Of a DNA stretch of 64,000 nucleotides, positions 10,204 to 23,181 are shown piece by piece (position 1 is the first letter of the stretch; each line of letters starts with the position of its first letter). The DNA is from Mermis nigrescens. Its lineage: Eukaryota > Nematoda > Enoplea > Mermithida > Mermithidae. Below the pieces are notes generated by a model. That model ran no database searches. It saw only the letters and a list, made by a program, of their open reading frames with translations, and had not been told where the DNA came from. The position numbers and the translations under genes were made by a program. The stretch covers positions 1 to 64,000 of the forward strand of contig JAVLUZ010000819.1 of the NCBI GenBank assembly GCA_036768485.1. Direction: 5' to 3'.

Positions 10204-13200
10204 CTAAAACATTTAATGACTTTGGCGACAGGGCATCCCTACGTTTGGTTGACACCAATCTTTTGCGTGTGCTTAATACTTTCCGTGAATCGATTGTTTT
10301 GGCTATGGGCACGGAAATAGGTCAGGCTTCGTTCAAGGAAAGAATAGAAAGCTAAAGCTTGCTGGACTCGAACCGTGGACCTCTTGATTCAAAGCCAGAC
10401 GTGTTCACCAATCAATGAGGGCCGGTTCATTTTGAAACTGGAGGAAGCTTTTTTAATGACTTTTTTGTATTTATATCGATCAGGGAGGTTTTTGGAATCG
10501 CTTGAAAATTCAGATTGGTGCTAAGGCATAAAGTGGGCGAAAATTGCCTCGCTCGTTTCGCAATTTTGGCCCCGTTTATCTCAGGCTTAGTCCATGCGTT
10601 GGCACAAATGTGAATGCCCATAACTAAGCCTAAGCCTAGGAAATTATTAAAAACAACCCAGTGAATGTTTAGAAACATTTGCTACGCTTAGGAATTCAGA
10701 TTGGTGCCAGCAACCTGCTTCTACAGCCGTCCAGACTTACTACTAATTTTAACATGCTGAGCGTTTTAAGTAATGGCTTATGCGCTAAACTGTACTTGAA
10801 AAATGTCACCGATGTAATCAGCGCATTTGAAAACCTAGAAAAAACTAGAAAAAAACTAAACCCTGCTAGCAAACTAATCGCACACACAAAACATAGGTGT
10901 CAACTAAACGTAGGAATGCCTGACAACAGTAGGTACATACATATGTATGAAGGTAATGGTCAATTTCATGGAACCATATGTCTACTTAACAAATTTTCAA
11001 TCGAATACAAAAGCGGTTGAAAGTGAAGCAATGACCACAAATTTGTGCTTCGTAATCACGGGGGTTGCGAAATTTTAATATGCCTTTTTTGGGCCTAAAA
11101 ATTGAAGGGAAACGCCAAGAACATCGATTTTTGGCATTTCTGACGATGCGCTATCTTTCTGGAGCAGTGACGGATCTAGGATTTTCCTAACGGGGGAAGG
11201 TATCCCAACTTTTCGAAAAATCCGCCCTTCACGTGCGAAGCAGCTTTGTTTCGGCGTTTTACATTGCCTAGTTTTATTTAAAATCACTTTTGACTCCACA
11301 TTTTTCCGGAAAATTTTGAAATTTTCGACAATTTTGCGCGAAAAAATCATTAAACTTCTTTGACTTTAGCGAAAATCCGGCGCGAAGCACCGAAAAATTT
11401 GTGAAGTTCAGACTGAAGAACGATTAGACGTCTGATTAACTGCTCGATTTCCTGTATTTGTAGCATTTGACGCCGGACGTCGAAAATTTTTTGAAAGTTG
11501 AGCTCGAAAATGGAAGAAATCTATGCTGAAATAGCTGAGCCGATAGAGGGGGCGGCCACCATACCTAGGCGTGGGGGTTCGGGGGTATGCACCCCAGAAA
11601 CCAAAAATACCCATCAGAAACCAAAATACACCCCAGAATTCAATTTTTCGAATTTTTTAGTTTTTTTTTCGCAATTTTTTGATGCCAATAAGTGTTCGAT
11701 GAGAAATGTTGAAAAATGGTGTTTTTTGCCAAACGACCATTTTTAAGGCCATTTTTCGACCTTCGAAAAAATCTTGCACCCCCACCCAGAACATCGGTGC
11801 CGCCTACCTAAGGCGGCCACCATACGTGGGCAGCAAGAAAATTCTGGGAGGAGGGGTGCCAGATTTTTCAAAGGTCAAAAATGGCCTTAAAAATGGTGGT
11901 ATTGCGAAAAAACACCATTTTTCAATGTTTCTCATCAAGCACTATCCATTGGCATCAAACAATTATGAAAACAAAACAAAAAAATTCAAAAATTGATTTC
12001 TGGGGGGTATTTTGGTTTCTGGGGGTATTTTGGTTTCTCGGGGGGGAGGGGGGCAGCTGCATATTCCCCGAACCCCCCACGCCCAAGCATGACGGACAAT
12101 CCGTCCCTGAACAAGAACAAGGCAAAAATTAATATCGATATATAATTGGCTTACACTTTTTGACGAACTTGCTCCGCTGGTCACTAATTTTGGAATTATA
12201 CCGACCCCTTCCTAAACTCTGGAGCTTGAAAATCTGTTAGTGAAAATAGAGGCCATCAAACTTTGAATTCGCAATATAGTATCGGCTCGGCAGTCTGGCA
12301 TCCATTTTGATACTCGTTTTTCATCCATTCAGCTTTTGAGATATAAATTTTAAGAATTCTCAGGTAAATATATCCGCCGAGGTAAATATGCTGCTGCTTG
12401 ATAGAGTTTCATGGCCGTTTATAAAAATTTGCATTTGCATAAATATGCATATAACTACATATATGTGTTTCGAGTCATAAACATATTTTTAGCAAAAGCA
12501 TTTCCGTATTCAGGTCCAACATATCGAGTGTATTCAAATGTCTAATTTCTAGCAAGAAAGCTCCATTAAATTTTTGATGGCCTAGTATTTCCAAGGTGCC
12601 AAAAATGAGGGAATTCCAAATGATTTTGAATACATCAGTGAAAATTTATGCTTCTAAATCATGTTCTTTTTCTGAGTTTCGATTTAAGTCGTTGTATATA
12701 CATGGAAGATATGCCTTTGAAGAATAATGCTACATAAAATTCTCATTTTTTTGATTTTTAGGCCATCTTGTTCTGTCATTACACATAAAAGTTATAATAA
12801 TCAACTGCCGAAATTAAGAACAGATGAATAATCACTTACAAATCCTTGCAGCGTATAATTATTGTCCGATCGAACCTTTTCTAAGTATTCGAGGATATAA
12901 TACGTGTATCTGTCGATAATATACACGCCGATTGAATGGTCAACGTGATGCTATGGAAAGAAATTTAAATTAAACATAGATAATGCAGCGCCATAATCAG
13001 GATTTTATTTCAGGGGACCTGGAGAAAAACAAATATCTCGAGGACCCTTGAGAGCTGTGCAAAAATAAAGGCGTTTTTGAGCATTTCTTGTCGAGCTCTA
13101 TGCGATGGTTGAGAAAAATTTTGAAAAAATTAAAAATTTCATTTTCTGGTATGGATGCAAAAGTTACGTATTGTTTAAATTGTTTGTGAGACTGATTTTT

Positions 13201-16200
13201 AATGTCCTTTGCAAGCTCGTAGTGCTTTAGATTATATAAGATTAAATTTTGGACTGCTTAAATCGCGCGTTTGAGCTAAATATGAGTAGTAAGTATACTC
13301 GAAAGTAGGTTAAAAAGCGTTAAAATTACTATACTTTTGTCCATACATAACGGCTCGAAATTTCAGGTGGAAGTCAACGGTCATTTAAGGGGGCGGCAGG
13401 GGGGAGGGGTTAATGAACTTCAATTTCCGGCCAAAAATGGCGCAAAAATACCTAAAAAGGGCCAAAACATTCAATTTTTTCCAAGTATCGGGGAAGAGGG
13501 CAAATTTTCTGGTTTTGGGTGGGGATGGGAGATGGCCAACTTAAGATTAGGGATCCCCCATCTCCCTATTACATGTGTGCTTTTGTCCGAAAAAGTCTTC
13601 GTGTCGTGCTAATAGCCAAAATGCTCACTTGCACTAACCAAATTTCAGTAAAAACCGTGTTGTTTTGGTAAATTCTCGTTAATTATAAACAGAAATTGAT
13701 AACTTTATAATTTAAAGTTGCTAATCTAAACTTGTTACTTATTTAATATGTTATGGTCATGTTTGGACTTCGTAGATGACAGACATTACAGAAGAAGAAA
13801 AATTCTGACTTTGCTGGCTCGAAGGTTTGTATTTTTCATTTAGGGGCCTCAAGCCCCCTCTGTCCCCTGGTTACGGGCCCGTGTGTATGTAACCAATAAA
13901 CACAGAAAGGCAGGTATATACACACAACAGTGGGTTCAGGAAAGGTATTTCCAATCCAAATGTTGCGATTTTTTAACCCCATTCCGATTTCTTTTGGCAA
14001 GAACATGATCTTTTAGGTAATTTTATGCCGTTTATGAACAAAAGTACACCAACATCACCAACCCTAAACAAACCTAAACAAAATTTTAAGCCATTACTGT
14101 ACAACTATGGTGCCATATTAGTTCCGCATAGCTTACAGATAACGAATCTTCACCGACAAGACTGCTAGCGACTGCGAGAACATTAGGACTGTACAATTTT
14201 TCATACATTGATGCGGCTTGACAAGTATCGACGATTAAAAGCACTTCGTGATACCTAAAAAATATATCTGCTTCACGCGAGTTTCGAACTTTCGATTCAA
14301 AAGTTTTCGTCTGTTATAAACTAATTGTCATTGGATTTATCCATTACAGTTTATCAAAAGTAACTGAGTACAAGACAAATGCAAGAAAGTGCAAAAAAGG
14401 CCCAAAAATCATAGGATTTTAAGATATCGAAAACTTCAGGATTATGCAGTCAAACGTGTGTATTATTCTAAAAATAATTAATGGCCAATAGCCTGACAGA
14501 AAAAGTCATAAATGCTAAGTATTTTTAAAAAATTATCCGGAGCTTCGCGCCAAATCAATTTTTCTGTTTTGTTTACCAAAAAGCACAAGATCGTGTCAAA
14601 ACGGTCTAAAAATCAGATTTTTTATACTAAAATGATGAATTTCTGTATTTTTTTATTTTTAAAAGTCCTATAATACAATTGAAATCACACCTGGGCAATG
14701 CGCCATATCGGCCCATCACCAGGACGGGCCGGAACCAAAAAGTTGGACGGCGCATAGGGGTAACTTGGACGGGGCTATGTTTTGTACAGGGAGAAAATTT
14801 ATGGAGGTAATTTAAGGAAATGCTAGATACAGTATATCAGGATCAGTTTGCAAAACATGCACGGGAACCATCTTATTACACTGTTTGACACCTTTTTCAT
14901 GAATGGACCCTTCTGTTTCAGTGACTGACCCACTGATTAAGTTGAACGACCCACCTTTTTCAGGCACGGATCCACCGGCTTTCAGGGAGAGACCACATTT
15001 TTCAGTGTCTTGGGACCCACCCACCCTTTTGACTGGAAGTTGGACGGGGCGAACCGTCAGCCATTGCACATTGCACAGGTATGGTTGAAATGGATTAAAA
15101 ACGCGGCGTTATCACGTTGAAGCGGTTTATATTGGCTATTCTGACTAAAGTCATAAATACTAGCAAAAAAACGTGAGGACTAAATTTAAAGATCTCGATT
15201 TCTATGATTTCACCCCCACCTCCGCTGCCGACCCTGACCTTTTGCAACTATGACGCCAAGCATGTGTATTATATGCATTTTTTGTACAACTCTGGTATCA
15301 ATTAAAATACCAAAAACAGGAAAACACTCAATTCTTACATTTTTAGAGGAAAAATAGGTAAAATCGAAATAACGAAGGTTTTACAGATTTTATTCACTGT
15401 GTAAGTTATGTACATTCATTTACTGTGACATTAAATATTTGAATTTTCAAAAATTTTCCAAATTTGATTGGCTACAATATTTCAAATTCCACAACAAATC
15501 AGGATACGTCCTTTCAGCGTAATCGAGCATACTATTCGCCAACTGTATTTCGCTTTAGCAAAATATATTCAGGCCATAAAATGCATGAAGTTTCTGGTGT
15601 TCTGCTACTTGCTATCAGCTAATGTCCAGAATTAACCTAAATAAATATAGGCAAATAGCTTTCGCAATTTAGAAAATATTTAGATATTGCTTGAGAATCT
15701 CGAAAAAGGAAGTTGAAAATCTTGGACTTTTAGCATTTTTAACACGCTAAGAAGATGAATATTTTCTAGAATCCTAGTTGCCCTTTTTATACCTATAACA
15801 GCCCGCATTCTGACTGCCGCTCTGAATAATTGAATAAATTTAAAAATGAGAAAAAAACGGAAAAAACAGGATTTACCTATTTTTCTCCCACATTTGTTCG
15901 ATTGTATCAGCCAGATCGACACTGGTTATCTCCTCAGAATCTTGAAATTTCAGAAAGCCGTCTCCGCCATGACCTAGAAATAAAACAACTTCTATAAAAT
16001 AAAAAGAAACGTAGTCTTGCGTCAGTTAGTTATTAATTGATTAGTTGATTTTCAAATATTTTCATGTATTTTCCCAGATTCATCTTCCTTTTTTTAATAA
16101 TTGACTTATATATTAATTGGGTCTAGCTAGAATCATTCCTGTGTATTTTCATTATTTTTCTTTGATTTATATAGTATTTCGCGAAATTTTCCATTAATAC

Positions 16201-19200
16201 TGGCTTGCAGGTCTTCCCATTGATAACGACCTGTTCCCCCACACTGATACCGAGTTGAATGAAGTTGCACGGGTTGTCAATGTATGCTTGAAAGCGACTA
16301 CGATCATATAACAAATTCAAAAAGCTTTTAAAAATTAAGTAATAACCAAAAAATCAATAAGCAGAGAAGAGCGAATTACTTTATCAGCTAGGAAAGTATA
16401 ACTGCGCACGACTTTGATTAAAAACAGACTAGATAGCAAATCAATGAATCGATTAATTACTCAGTAAATCACCTCATAGTCATACGATAACTTTAACGCA
16501 AAAATCTGGTTCAAGCTTACAAGAAACATTGTATTAGCGGAAAATTTACAAGAAACGTTCGGCATGGTTAAAGTGGGTAGGTAATCGATTTTTTATATTC
16601 AGAATCACACTATGTTATTATCAACCGGAAAAACAGACAACTTGGTGATTATGTATACATCGAGCAAAGTAAGTTTTATGAAGAATTTCAATGTTTAAAT
16701 GCTAAAACGATAGTTAAAAAAACAAATTTTTAAAACTTATTGAGCAGAGAGATTGATAAATCAATATTTTAACGTTAGCAAAGTAATTTGACATTAGCGG
16801 ATTTCTCATCCGCTGTTGCTTATACATTTGCATGTATCTTCAAAAATGATAAATGTTAAATATCGATAAAAAGATACCATTTTCATTATCTTCCATGCAA
16901 TATCTGATCTTTTCAAATTTTTTTGGCTTAGGGGGATAGCCATTCCCTGCCCTACCCTGCGTACGCCCATGGGTAGGAATACATGTAATACAGGGGTTTG
17001 GGGAATCCCCTCCACCCAAAGTCGGTCATCCCAATCAGCCCCGACGTTCTAAAATTTTTGGACCTGTCCCGCTTTTTGGGCGAAAACTTGCATTTGTAGC
17101 TATTTTTAAGTGCCTTTTTTTGAAATTTTTAGCCAAAAACTAGAGGCCAACAACCCCGCTAAAAATGGCTGGGGACACCCACTTTTCGAGTCGATACATT
17201 TCTGACTACACAGCCTTATTATGTCGATCGTTTCATACGATCCACTTTGAGCATTATCCATATTAAATTTTAGAAGCTCCATCTAATTTAAGGTATCCGT
17301 TACTCAAATATAATACTATTGGTAAAGGATAAGTACGTCAAATATGGTCACATAGAATCCATGTCACAATCTAAAAAATTGCAAGGCGTCTCTTCGTGCT
17401 CCTGAAAAATACATACATAGCAAGACCCAGTGTTTTTTTCGTACAAGGTCCGTTTGTACATGTACAAAGATGGTCCCTAAAAGTCTTTGTACATTTTGTA
17501 CACGCAAACTTTTGGGTACTATAATATGGTACAGTAGCGATTTTAGTGTGGCAAAAACGGAGTTGTTCGACCTTTGGTAATGTATTTTAGCTAATTTCTG
17601 GGTTTCTAAGGGCAAAATCACTAATAATCGTCTCAAAACGGCGCGAAGCGCTGAAAAAATTTGACATTTCTCTTTCGAAATGCAATTTCTGACATTATAA
17701 AGATGTACAGAACACACAATTACTCATTTCGGCGCGAAGCGCCGAAAATTTTGCGAATTTTAGACCTTTTTCGCATTTTTGTCTTCCCAAAAATCTTTGT
17801 ACATGTACAAAGACGGTCCCCAAAAGTCTTCGTAAATCGGGAAAAATCTTTGCCAAATACAAAAAAAACCGTGGCAAGACCCCATGCATACTTTTTAGCC
17901 CGTAGTCCCACATTAAAGTCGAATGTAAAGAAAATAATCGGCTCTCTATTTTAAAAGCTCGGATATATGTAAGAAGACTTTAACGGAGAAATTGAAATAA
18001 TTACTACAAAGGTACGATTTCACGATTTCCCATAATTTTTTTAATACAAGTGCTCTTTGCTTTAGAATGTTCAAAATTTATTGAATTTAATACTTATTAT
18101 GCATCTTCAGAACTTTACAAACCAGTCAAAGGCGCACTTTTATACCAGTAAGATATATCAAGACATTGCTGGTATGATCGGACATCAACCTTTGAGAGCT
18201 TGGAATTCCTGAAGGTAGACGACCGGTCAAGACGCGAATGAAATTTTCTACCGTAACCTCGTAGCCCCGATAGTCAACCTCAACATTTTCGTCATATAAG
18301 TTGATATTTTGCTGCGCATTATTGTAAACGGTTCCTGCAATTTAAAAGGTAGATTTTGCGATACTGTGATAAATTATTGTAAAGAAATCATTTTGGAATC
18401 AACTTTTAAAATAATACAACCCATTAATCACTATTGCGTTGAATCCAAAAGTTTACGTATGCAAATCTTTTAAATTAAATGATTTGAATTAAAAATTAAA
18501 GTACGCGCATGAAAAATATTTGTTTGATAAAAACGTTAAGATTAAGCTGCTTAATTAATCAATAATACTATAGATTATTCCAGAATATACATAAATTAAA
18601 CTGAATATATTATTTATTCCAACTAAATCAATATGTATGATTCTGAATGATGTACTCAGAAGATATAAATCCATTTTAAAGGAGCCATGTATGCACGAAT
18701 ATGTTTTAGGTTAAATAGAAAAGTATAAAAATTACAAATTGCTGAATTAAAAAAAAGAATATTAGAAATTTCGAAAAAGAAAAAGAATGGGATACGACTA
18801 TTCGCATCAAGTTGTATTAAACAATTAGAACTTTCACCAATCGCAAACTAAAATTGTATATATGTATGTACCTGGTCTAGGATTCCTTGGATTGCAAGGC
18901 ATGTCATCTGCCAGCATTAAGATAATCTGACTAAATCAGAATAAGACAGCATACAATTTCGAATATATTTAACAAACACAATCTGGTTCGTATAGTGGAG
19001 GTCAGCCAAGTAAAAAAAAGACAGCCAAAATAGTTTTTTCACGTATGCTCGAGCGAGTAAATCCAACATATGTTCAATAAAGTGTTTGAAAAGTTAAATA
19101 TCGGAATTTTGAGCAGTCGAACTTAGGCAAGATATGCACTGCGTAACCACTAGTTCACCTAGTTTCAACGATGTTTCTCGTGCCTATGTACATAGATATG

Positions 19201-21024
19201 TACGAGCTTATAAAGTAAAATATTTTCGATTTTTTGTGAATTTTTTTGAAACTCCTAGTAAAACGTTAAAAATGCCATCATTTTTTGTTTACAAACAGAT
19301 AGTTCTAGAGATATCTGGTTCTGCCCTTCCCTCCTCCAGAATACTATCCTGGATATAGTCTGTGTACGTACAAATGTCGACCGACCCTAATCCCGGTAAT
19401 ATCCTGGTTTAATTATGCACCTGTTCCGTCCGAAATATACAGTTTACCCCTCTACGCAAAGTTTTGATTGGTACACAAGCCATACATGCAAATAGGGGGA
19501 GGGGCGAGGAGGTATTTATTACCCCCTTGAAGGGTCAGCCAGACTAGTAATGTCCAGCAACTTGGAGCTGACGGAGCATTCTCTACATCATTTTCGAGAG
19601 CATCATGCCAAAATTTTTCCGGCGCGCCGGATTGACACTTTGTGCTTTGTACTCAAAAAGCGCCCAAAATTGTGTAAAAACGGTGTCAAAAAAAAATCAA
19701 AATTTCTCTTATTATTGATCAATTTCTATATTTTTAAGTGTTAAAACGATATAATTCAGTCAAAATCCACTATAAATGCTTAAAAATACGCTGTTACCAC
19801 GAAAATGCGTTCCATAAGCTATTTTGACCATTTTCGTCGTTTGAATAACAAAAAATCGTTAACACTTAATTTTCTGTTTTGGCCCTACCAGTCTGCGATA
19901 AGACTCCCAGTACTGACGACGACATAGTTATAAAAATTAATTTCGCAAAACACATCTTATATCTTTAGATATAATATAAGAAAATAACGCAACATTAGTA
20001 AGAAAACTTGTCGACTCTTCTAATGTGAATTTTATAGAAATTTTAACTTTGTCGACGAATTATAGGAATAAAAATGCTAATAATTTTCAAACTTACGATG
20101 AGGTATTACAGGCGTTCATCTGAACCCTACATAGAAGACTTTTATGAGCAATTATGTCGCCATATTCTTACCATGCTGAACCGGTAAGAAGCAAATTTAG
20201 AACGAAAATTTTTTTAAATCAAAAGATAGAAACAAAAAACAAGAAATTTCTGCTCACCTGTCCGGAATTCCAAGCCGTTTGACGCTGTGGTACAAAGATA
20301 ACACATTAGCAACGTGTCTATAATTAAACCAGAATCTAGATGTACACACTAGAACGGCCCAATTGTTCGTGTGGTCGCTTGCTTCAAGGAACTTTGTCAC
20401 ATCCTTAATTCGATCATTTCACGTAAATAACACAGCTTTGAATAAAAATGGAGTATTCGCGTAAAATTGAAATAAATTGTTTGAAAATCAATCAGATTCA
20501 ATGAAAAATGGACTGCAGGATAAGTAAACATATGATTCAAAGCCTATTGAAACAATATTTTTTAGGTCAGGCTAAGTGGAACTTATTGTTTTGCTAAGCA
20601 ATGCCAAGGGTACCTACGTCAAACTAAAATCAACAGTTTTGAATAAAAATGGAGTATTCGCGTAAAATTAAAATAAATTATTCAAAAATTAATTGAATTA
20701 AATCAAAAATGAACAAGATAACTCAACGTATAAGTAAAAGCTAAACAACTAAAAAAATGTTTTAGGTCTGGCTAACTGGAACTGATTGCGTTGTTAATCA
20801 CTGCTAAGGGTACGTCTAACTAAAATCAGGAAGAGCAACAAAAATGTAGGAGAAACGAAAACTTCAATCCTATTCGTACATGGCTGACATCTAAAGACAT
20901 CCACCCTCCAGATCGCCTGCGCATGATTGAAGGTAGGTTCAAAAATAGATAAAGTACTTACCTGACGCGTTGTTTCAGTCTGAACAGCAACAAGCAGCAA
21001 TAGTAGATAATCAGACAGCTCCAT
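9973..21024 (-). CDS. PIGK: GPI transamidase catalytic subunit PIGK/GPI8 (complete, 8 exons)
   Basis: This is the C13-family cysteine protease of the GPI transamidase, which cleaves the C-terminal signal of proteins in the ER lumen and transfers them to a GPI anchor. Exons from 5' to 3': 21024-20962, 20403-20258, 18930-18872, 18334-18146, 15973-15877, 14254-14137, 12950-12840, 10203-9973. All junctions are GT-AG and in phase; total 1014 nt, 337 residues. The start has a hydrophobic signal-peptide-like stretch (YLLLLLVAV), and the catalytic domain follows. His154 lies in GHGG and Cys196 in VDTCQ; their spacing of 42 matches the human His164/Cys206 pair. Conserved blocks include [48 protein letters not shown] and ITDFFGS. 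The protein stops after DTLPF, without the C-terminal transmembrane helix of the human protein. The start codon context (acaATGg) is good. Confidence 0.95.
10361..10428 (-). repeat. tRNA-like sequence (pseudogene or SINE head)
   Basis: On the minus strand, a box A-like gattggtgaacacg is followed about 40 bp later by a perfect box B-like ggttcgagtcc. The anticodon position would read TTG, but the anticodon and T stems do not pair properly. It is therefore not a working tRNA gene. It lies in PIGK intron 7. Confidence 0.5.
11560..11812. mobile_element. hAT-type MITE, family A, 253 bp
   Basis: Exact 8-bp duplication gcggccac (11552-11559 and 11813-11820). Starts catacctaggcgtgg and ends gccgcctacctaag. 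Confidence 0.85.
11821..12091. mobile_element. hAT-type MITE, family A, second copy, inverted
   Basis: Begins catacgtgggcagc directly after the gcggccac duplication of the preceding copy and ends cgcccaagcatg. The expected third gcggccac is missing at its right side. Together the two copies make an inverted pair of about 530 bp. Confidence 0.75.
12110..12839. other. PIGK intron 7 remainder
   Basis: AT-rich intron sequence with no repeat family, frame or RNA that I recognise. Confidence 0.5.
12840..12950 (-). CDS. PIGK: PIGK exon 7
   Basis: 111 nt, 37 codons: [20 protein letters not shown] and onward to NYTLQGF. Phase 0 at both ends, donor gtaagt. Confidence 0.95.
13342..13579. mobile_element. 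hAT-type MITE, family D, 238 bp
   Basis: Exact 8-bp target duplication cttttgtc (13334-13341 and 13580-13587). Starts catacataacggctcgaaat and ends ttacatgtgtg. Lies in PIGK intron 6. The family D signature is cc-acccaaagt-ggtcgtc (either strand) with an acatgtaac-like end. Other copies: about 16970-17190, 32745-33030, 39510-39745, 43110-43270, 45815-46015, 52348-52562 and 62195-62415. Confidence 0.82.
14137..14254 (-). CDS. PIGK: PIGK exon 6 (catalytic Cys)
   Basis: 118 nt. Encodes [20 protein letters not shown] with the nucleophilic Cys, then [12 protein letters not shown]. Ends phase 0 at gtaagc. Confidence 0.95.
14255..15876. other. PIGK intron 5
   Basis: Intron sequence. At about 14890-15050 is a short tandem motif region (gaccca-cc-tttttcag repeated about five times), a degenerate minisatellite. 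Nothing else recognised. Confidence 0.45.
15877..15973 (-). CDS. PIGK: PIGK exon 5 (catalytic His)
   Basis: 97 nt. Opens with [15 protein letters not shown], where the His is the catalytic base. Ends phase 2 at gtaaat within the Arg codon of NRY. Confidence 0.95.
16970..17195. mobile_element. Family D MITE copy
   Basis: Starts near atacatgtaatacaggggtt, carries cccaaagtcggtcatccc and a poly-T core, and ends near the pyrimidine-rich aaaaatggctggggacaccc. No clear target duplication. PIGK intron 4. Confidence 0.6.
17428..17873. mobile_element. hAT-type MITE, family E (GTACAAAG palindromic), 446 bp
   Basis: Exact 8-bp target duplication gcaagacc (17420-17427 and 17874-17881). Ends cagtgtttttttcgtac and tacaaaaaaaaccgtg. 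Each half holds ctttgtac...gtacaaag palindromes and one ggcgcgaagcgc hairpin motif, so the whole element is a loose palindrome. It lies in PIGK intron 4. This is the reference copy for family E. Confidence 0.9.
18146..18334 (-). CDS. PIGK: PIGK exon 4
   Basis: 189 nt. Encodes [14 protein letters not shown], then [20 protein letters not shown] and SNVLIYLT. Ends phase 1 at gtataa, splitting the first Gly codon of the GHGG motif. Confidence 0.95.
18872..18930 (-). CDS. PIGK: PIGK exon 3
   Basis: 59 nt encoding [20 protein letters not shown], one of the most conserved blocks of GPI8. Ends phase 1 at gtacat. Confidence 0.95.
18931..20257. other. PIGK intron 2
   Basis: AT-rich intron. Around 19490-19740 is a repeat-like piece with ggcgcgcc and an AT core. 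No gene seen. Confidence 0.45.
20258..20403 (-). CDS. PIGK: PIGK exon 2
   Basis: 146 nt. Acceptor attaag; encodes [20 protein letters not shown] and the start of the caspase-like fold, up to VKRLGIPD. Ends phase 2 at gtgagc. Confidence 0.95.
20437..20838. repeat. Direct tandem duplication, about 201-bp unit, in PIGK intron 1
   Basis: tttgaataaaaatggagt at 20437 recurs at 20638, followed in both units by cgcgtaaaatt, a diverged middle, aggtc-ggctaa-tggaact, and aagggtac..ctaaaatca. Divergence of roughly 15-20% suggests it is old. Confidence 0.8.
20962..21024 (-). CDS. PIGK: PIGK exon 1 (start, signal peptide)
   Basis: 21 codons, beginning [14 protein letters not shown]. Ends phase 0 at a consensus gtaagt donor. 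Confidence 0.9.
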
Positions 21025-23050
21025 TGTATACAGCGACTGATCGCAGTCAATTCGAAAATTTCAATTTTGCAGGCTAATCATTTCGCGATAATCGTCAATA
21101 CCAACGCCTGAAACGAAATTAAGATTAAAAAAATGGAATAAGGGTCAGTAAAAAATCGGTCATGTTATTTTTCACGACAGGTCCTTGGCTGACTTAACAT
21201 ATGGATATCCCAGGAACAAAGCTTATTATTCAGCGGAAATTGAAAATCAGGTTCAAAATACGTATTTGATTGCCTCTTTTTGCTCACAAGCATACATACA
21301 CAGCATGGAGAATTCTGAGGAGAGGGGTGAAAACATAGAGTGCCGTGAGTCCTAAAATGATATGTACGTATCACAAATATCGTTTTTCAGCGTTTCTGAC
21401 GATGCTCTATCTTTCTAGAGCATACAAACATAAGAAAATTCCGAAAAAAATCAAGAAAGTCAGAACAAATTGAACAAGATATAGTCAAAATATGAGTATA
21501 ATGGAGCGGAGCGCCAAAAATTTGGTACTCTTGAGCAAATAGATAACTACAAACGCTTAGAAAAGCATCTTTTCTACAAATTTTTATAAAATTTTTGGAA
21601 TCTTTCAAGAAATCACCAATTCTGAGGGGGGTTTAATCCCCAAGATCATGTATGCTCACAAGTTGAGACCAGGCACGCACGTGGGGCGGGGAGTTGGGGC
21701 CTAGACCACCAGAATGGAAAATGGTAAACTTTCCGGGGAAAATGAGGCGAAATAAAGGGCAAAAATGGATCAAAATTGACAATTTTTGTGAGTGTTCGAA
21801 ACTGACCAGAAACTGCGGAAAAACACAGTTTTAAAGTTGTTAGAATTTAATCCAGTTTTTGAGGTCATTTTGACTCAAAAACCCTTATTTTTGACCCCCC
21901 CAGATCGGTCAGGCCCCGTATCTATGATCGAGCATTACTAAATATAAAAAGTGACGAGTAACTAAAAAAGCTTTCAAGTTTTGAAACTCCCGTAATCCAA
22001 ATTAACAACAACGCAGGATATGTCTCCACTCTCCACCCTTTAAATGCATGCGGCGCGATTGATGCGACAATTTCTAATAGGTAGCTTATTTCCCGTGAAA
22101 TATCAAATGCACTAACGCATATGAACATACATAAGTATAAATAGTATTGTGATTATTTCGTTGCCAAAATTGTTGCTTCTGTTCAGATTTATACGCATCT
22201 AATTCTGCATGAAGCAGTTACATAGATAAAAACTTTCATTTATAAATCATTAGAAACTTTAGAATCTGATGTAGGTAGTAAAATTATATAGAAACAAGTC
22301 CTTTCAATCTTGGACATGCTTAATAGCTTCATGTGTAATCAGATTCCCTACATATATCACGCGTAAGCTATTCATTCCGTCACGAACATCCTCGACAATA
22401 TAAAAAAGAGAAACCGGCCCTTCTTAACACATTTGGAAACAGCTTCTACAGTCTGTTTTCTTTTGAATTTAATCCGCATGAATAGCGCTACGAAAGTGGT
22501 TAAAATTTTTTATGCAGTAGTGCGGTTTAGCAATAGCGAGCGTCTCACCTTAACCGGATATAATGTAGAATATCACAACACAACTATACTGTTAGCTTAA
22601 ACAATTTTTGTAGACATTAAGTCCGAATACACCCCCAGAAACCAAAATGTCCCCTCATTTTTTCGCATATGCTGATAGTTCTCGATGAGAAACTCTGAAA
22701 AATGTTTTTTCGCCATGCCGCCATTTTAAAGAGCATTTTTTGACCTTTGAAAAACCTTGCACCCCCAGAATTTTGGTGCTGCCCACCTATGATCGCACTA
22801 GGTCTCTAAATTTCAAATCACTCGCAATTCCGACTGCGAAAAGGAACCAAATGTATTGACTATTCGTTATTATGCAATAATAGGTAGTACCACGATTTCA
22901 TATTATTGAAATTTTATTTAAACGCCGCCAAAACTTACAAAATACCAAACAATAATACAAAAGAGAATGAAATGTCGAAGCAAAATCAACAATAATTCGG
23001 CGTTCAATTGAAACAAAAATTGACAAACAACGACAACGCGTATTAACGCT
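21025..23050. other. Intergenic, PIGK to SNRPE
   Basis: Contains a family F repeat at about 21665-21925 (starts gaccaggcacgcacgtgggg, ends agatcggtcaggc..tatctatg), a related piece at 21385-21660, and a truncated family A MITE at about 22625-22790. No coding exon recognised. Confidence 0.55.
22913..22918 (-). terminator. SNRPE poly(A) signal candidate
   Basis: AATAAA on the minus strand, about 133 bp after the SNRPE stop codon. Confidence 0.55.
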
Positions 23051-23181
23051 TCACTGGACTCCCTGAATCAACGTTATGTTGTCGCCCTTCAATAAAATTC
23101 TACCCAATGATTTTCGCGACTTGTTCTTTACGTGATATTCTTCTGCCGCATCCAAGACAACGTTCATGTATTCATCGAATC
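23051..23181 (-). CDS. SNRPE: SNRPE exon 2 (stop)
   Basis: 131 nt. Contains [14 protein letters not shown] and [18 protein letters not shown] stop at 23053-23051. Confidence 0.96.

Larger units (their letters stand above)
11166..12109. mobile_element. Family B hAT-type fragment carrying two family A MITEs
   Basis: The left end cagtgacggatctagg and ttttcctaac identify family B, and 11200-11400 matches the right half of the 2.2 kb copy at 5978 in inverse orientation. The right side ends aatccgtccctg near 12109. Flanking 8-mers do not match (ttctggag against aacaagaa), so one end has been lost or rearranged. It lies in PIGK intron 7. Confidence 0.6.

Noticed and set aside
10361..10428. Functional tRNA-Gln gene on the minus strand
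   Set aside because: Box A and B words are present, but the anticodon and T stems do not pair and no proper acceptor stem is seen.
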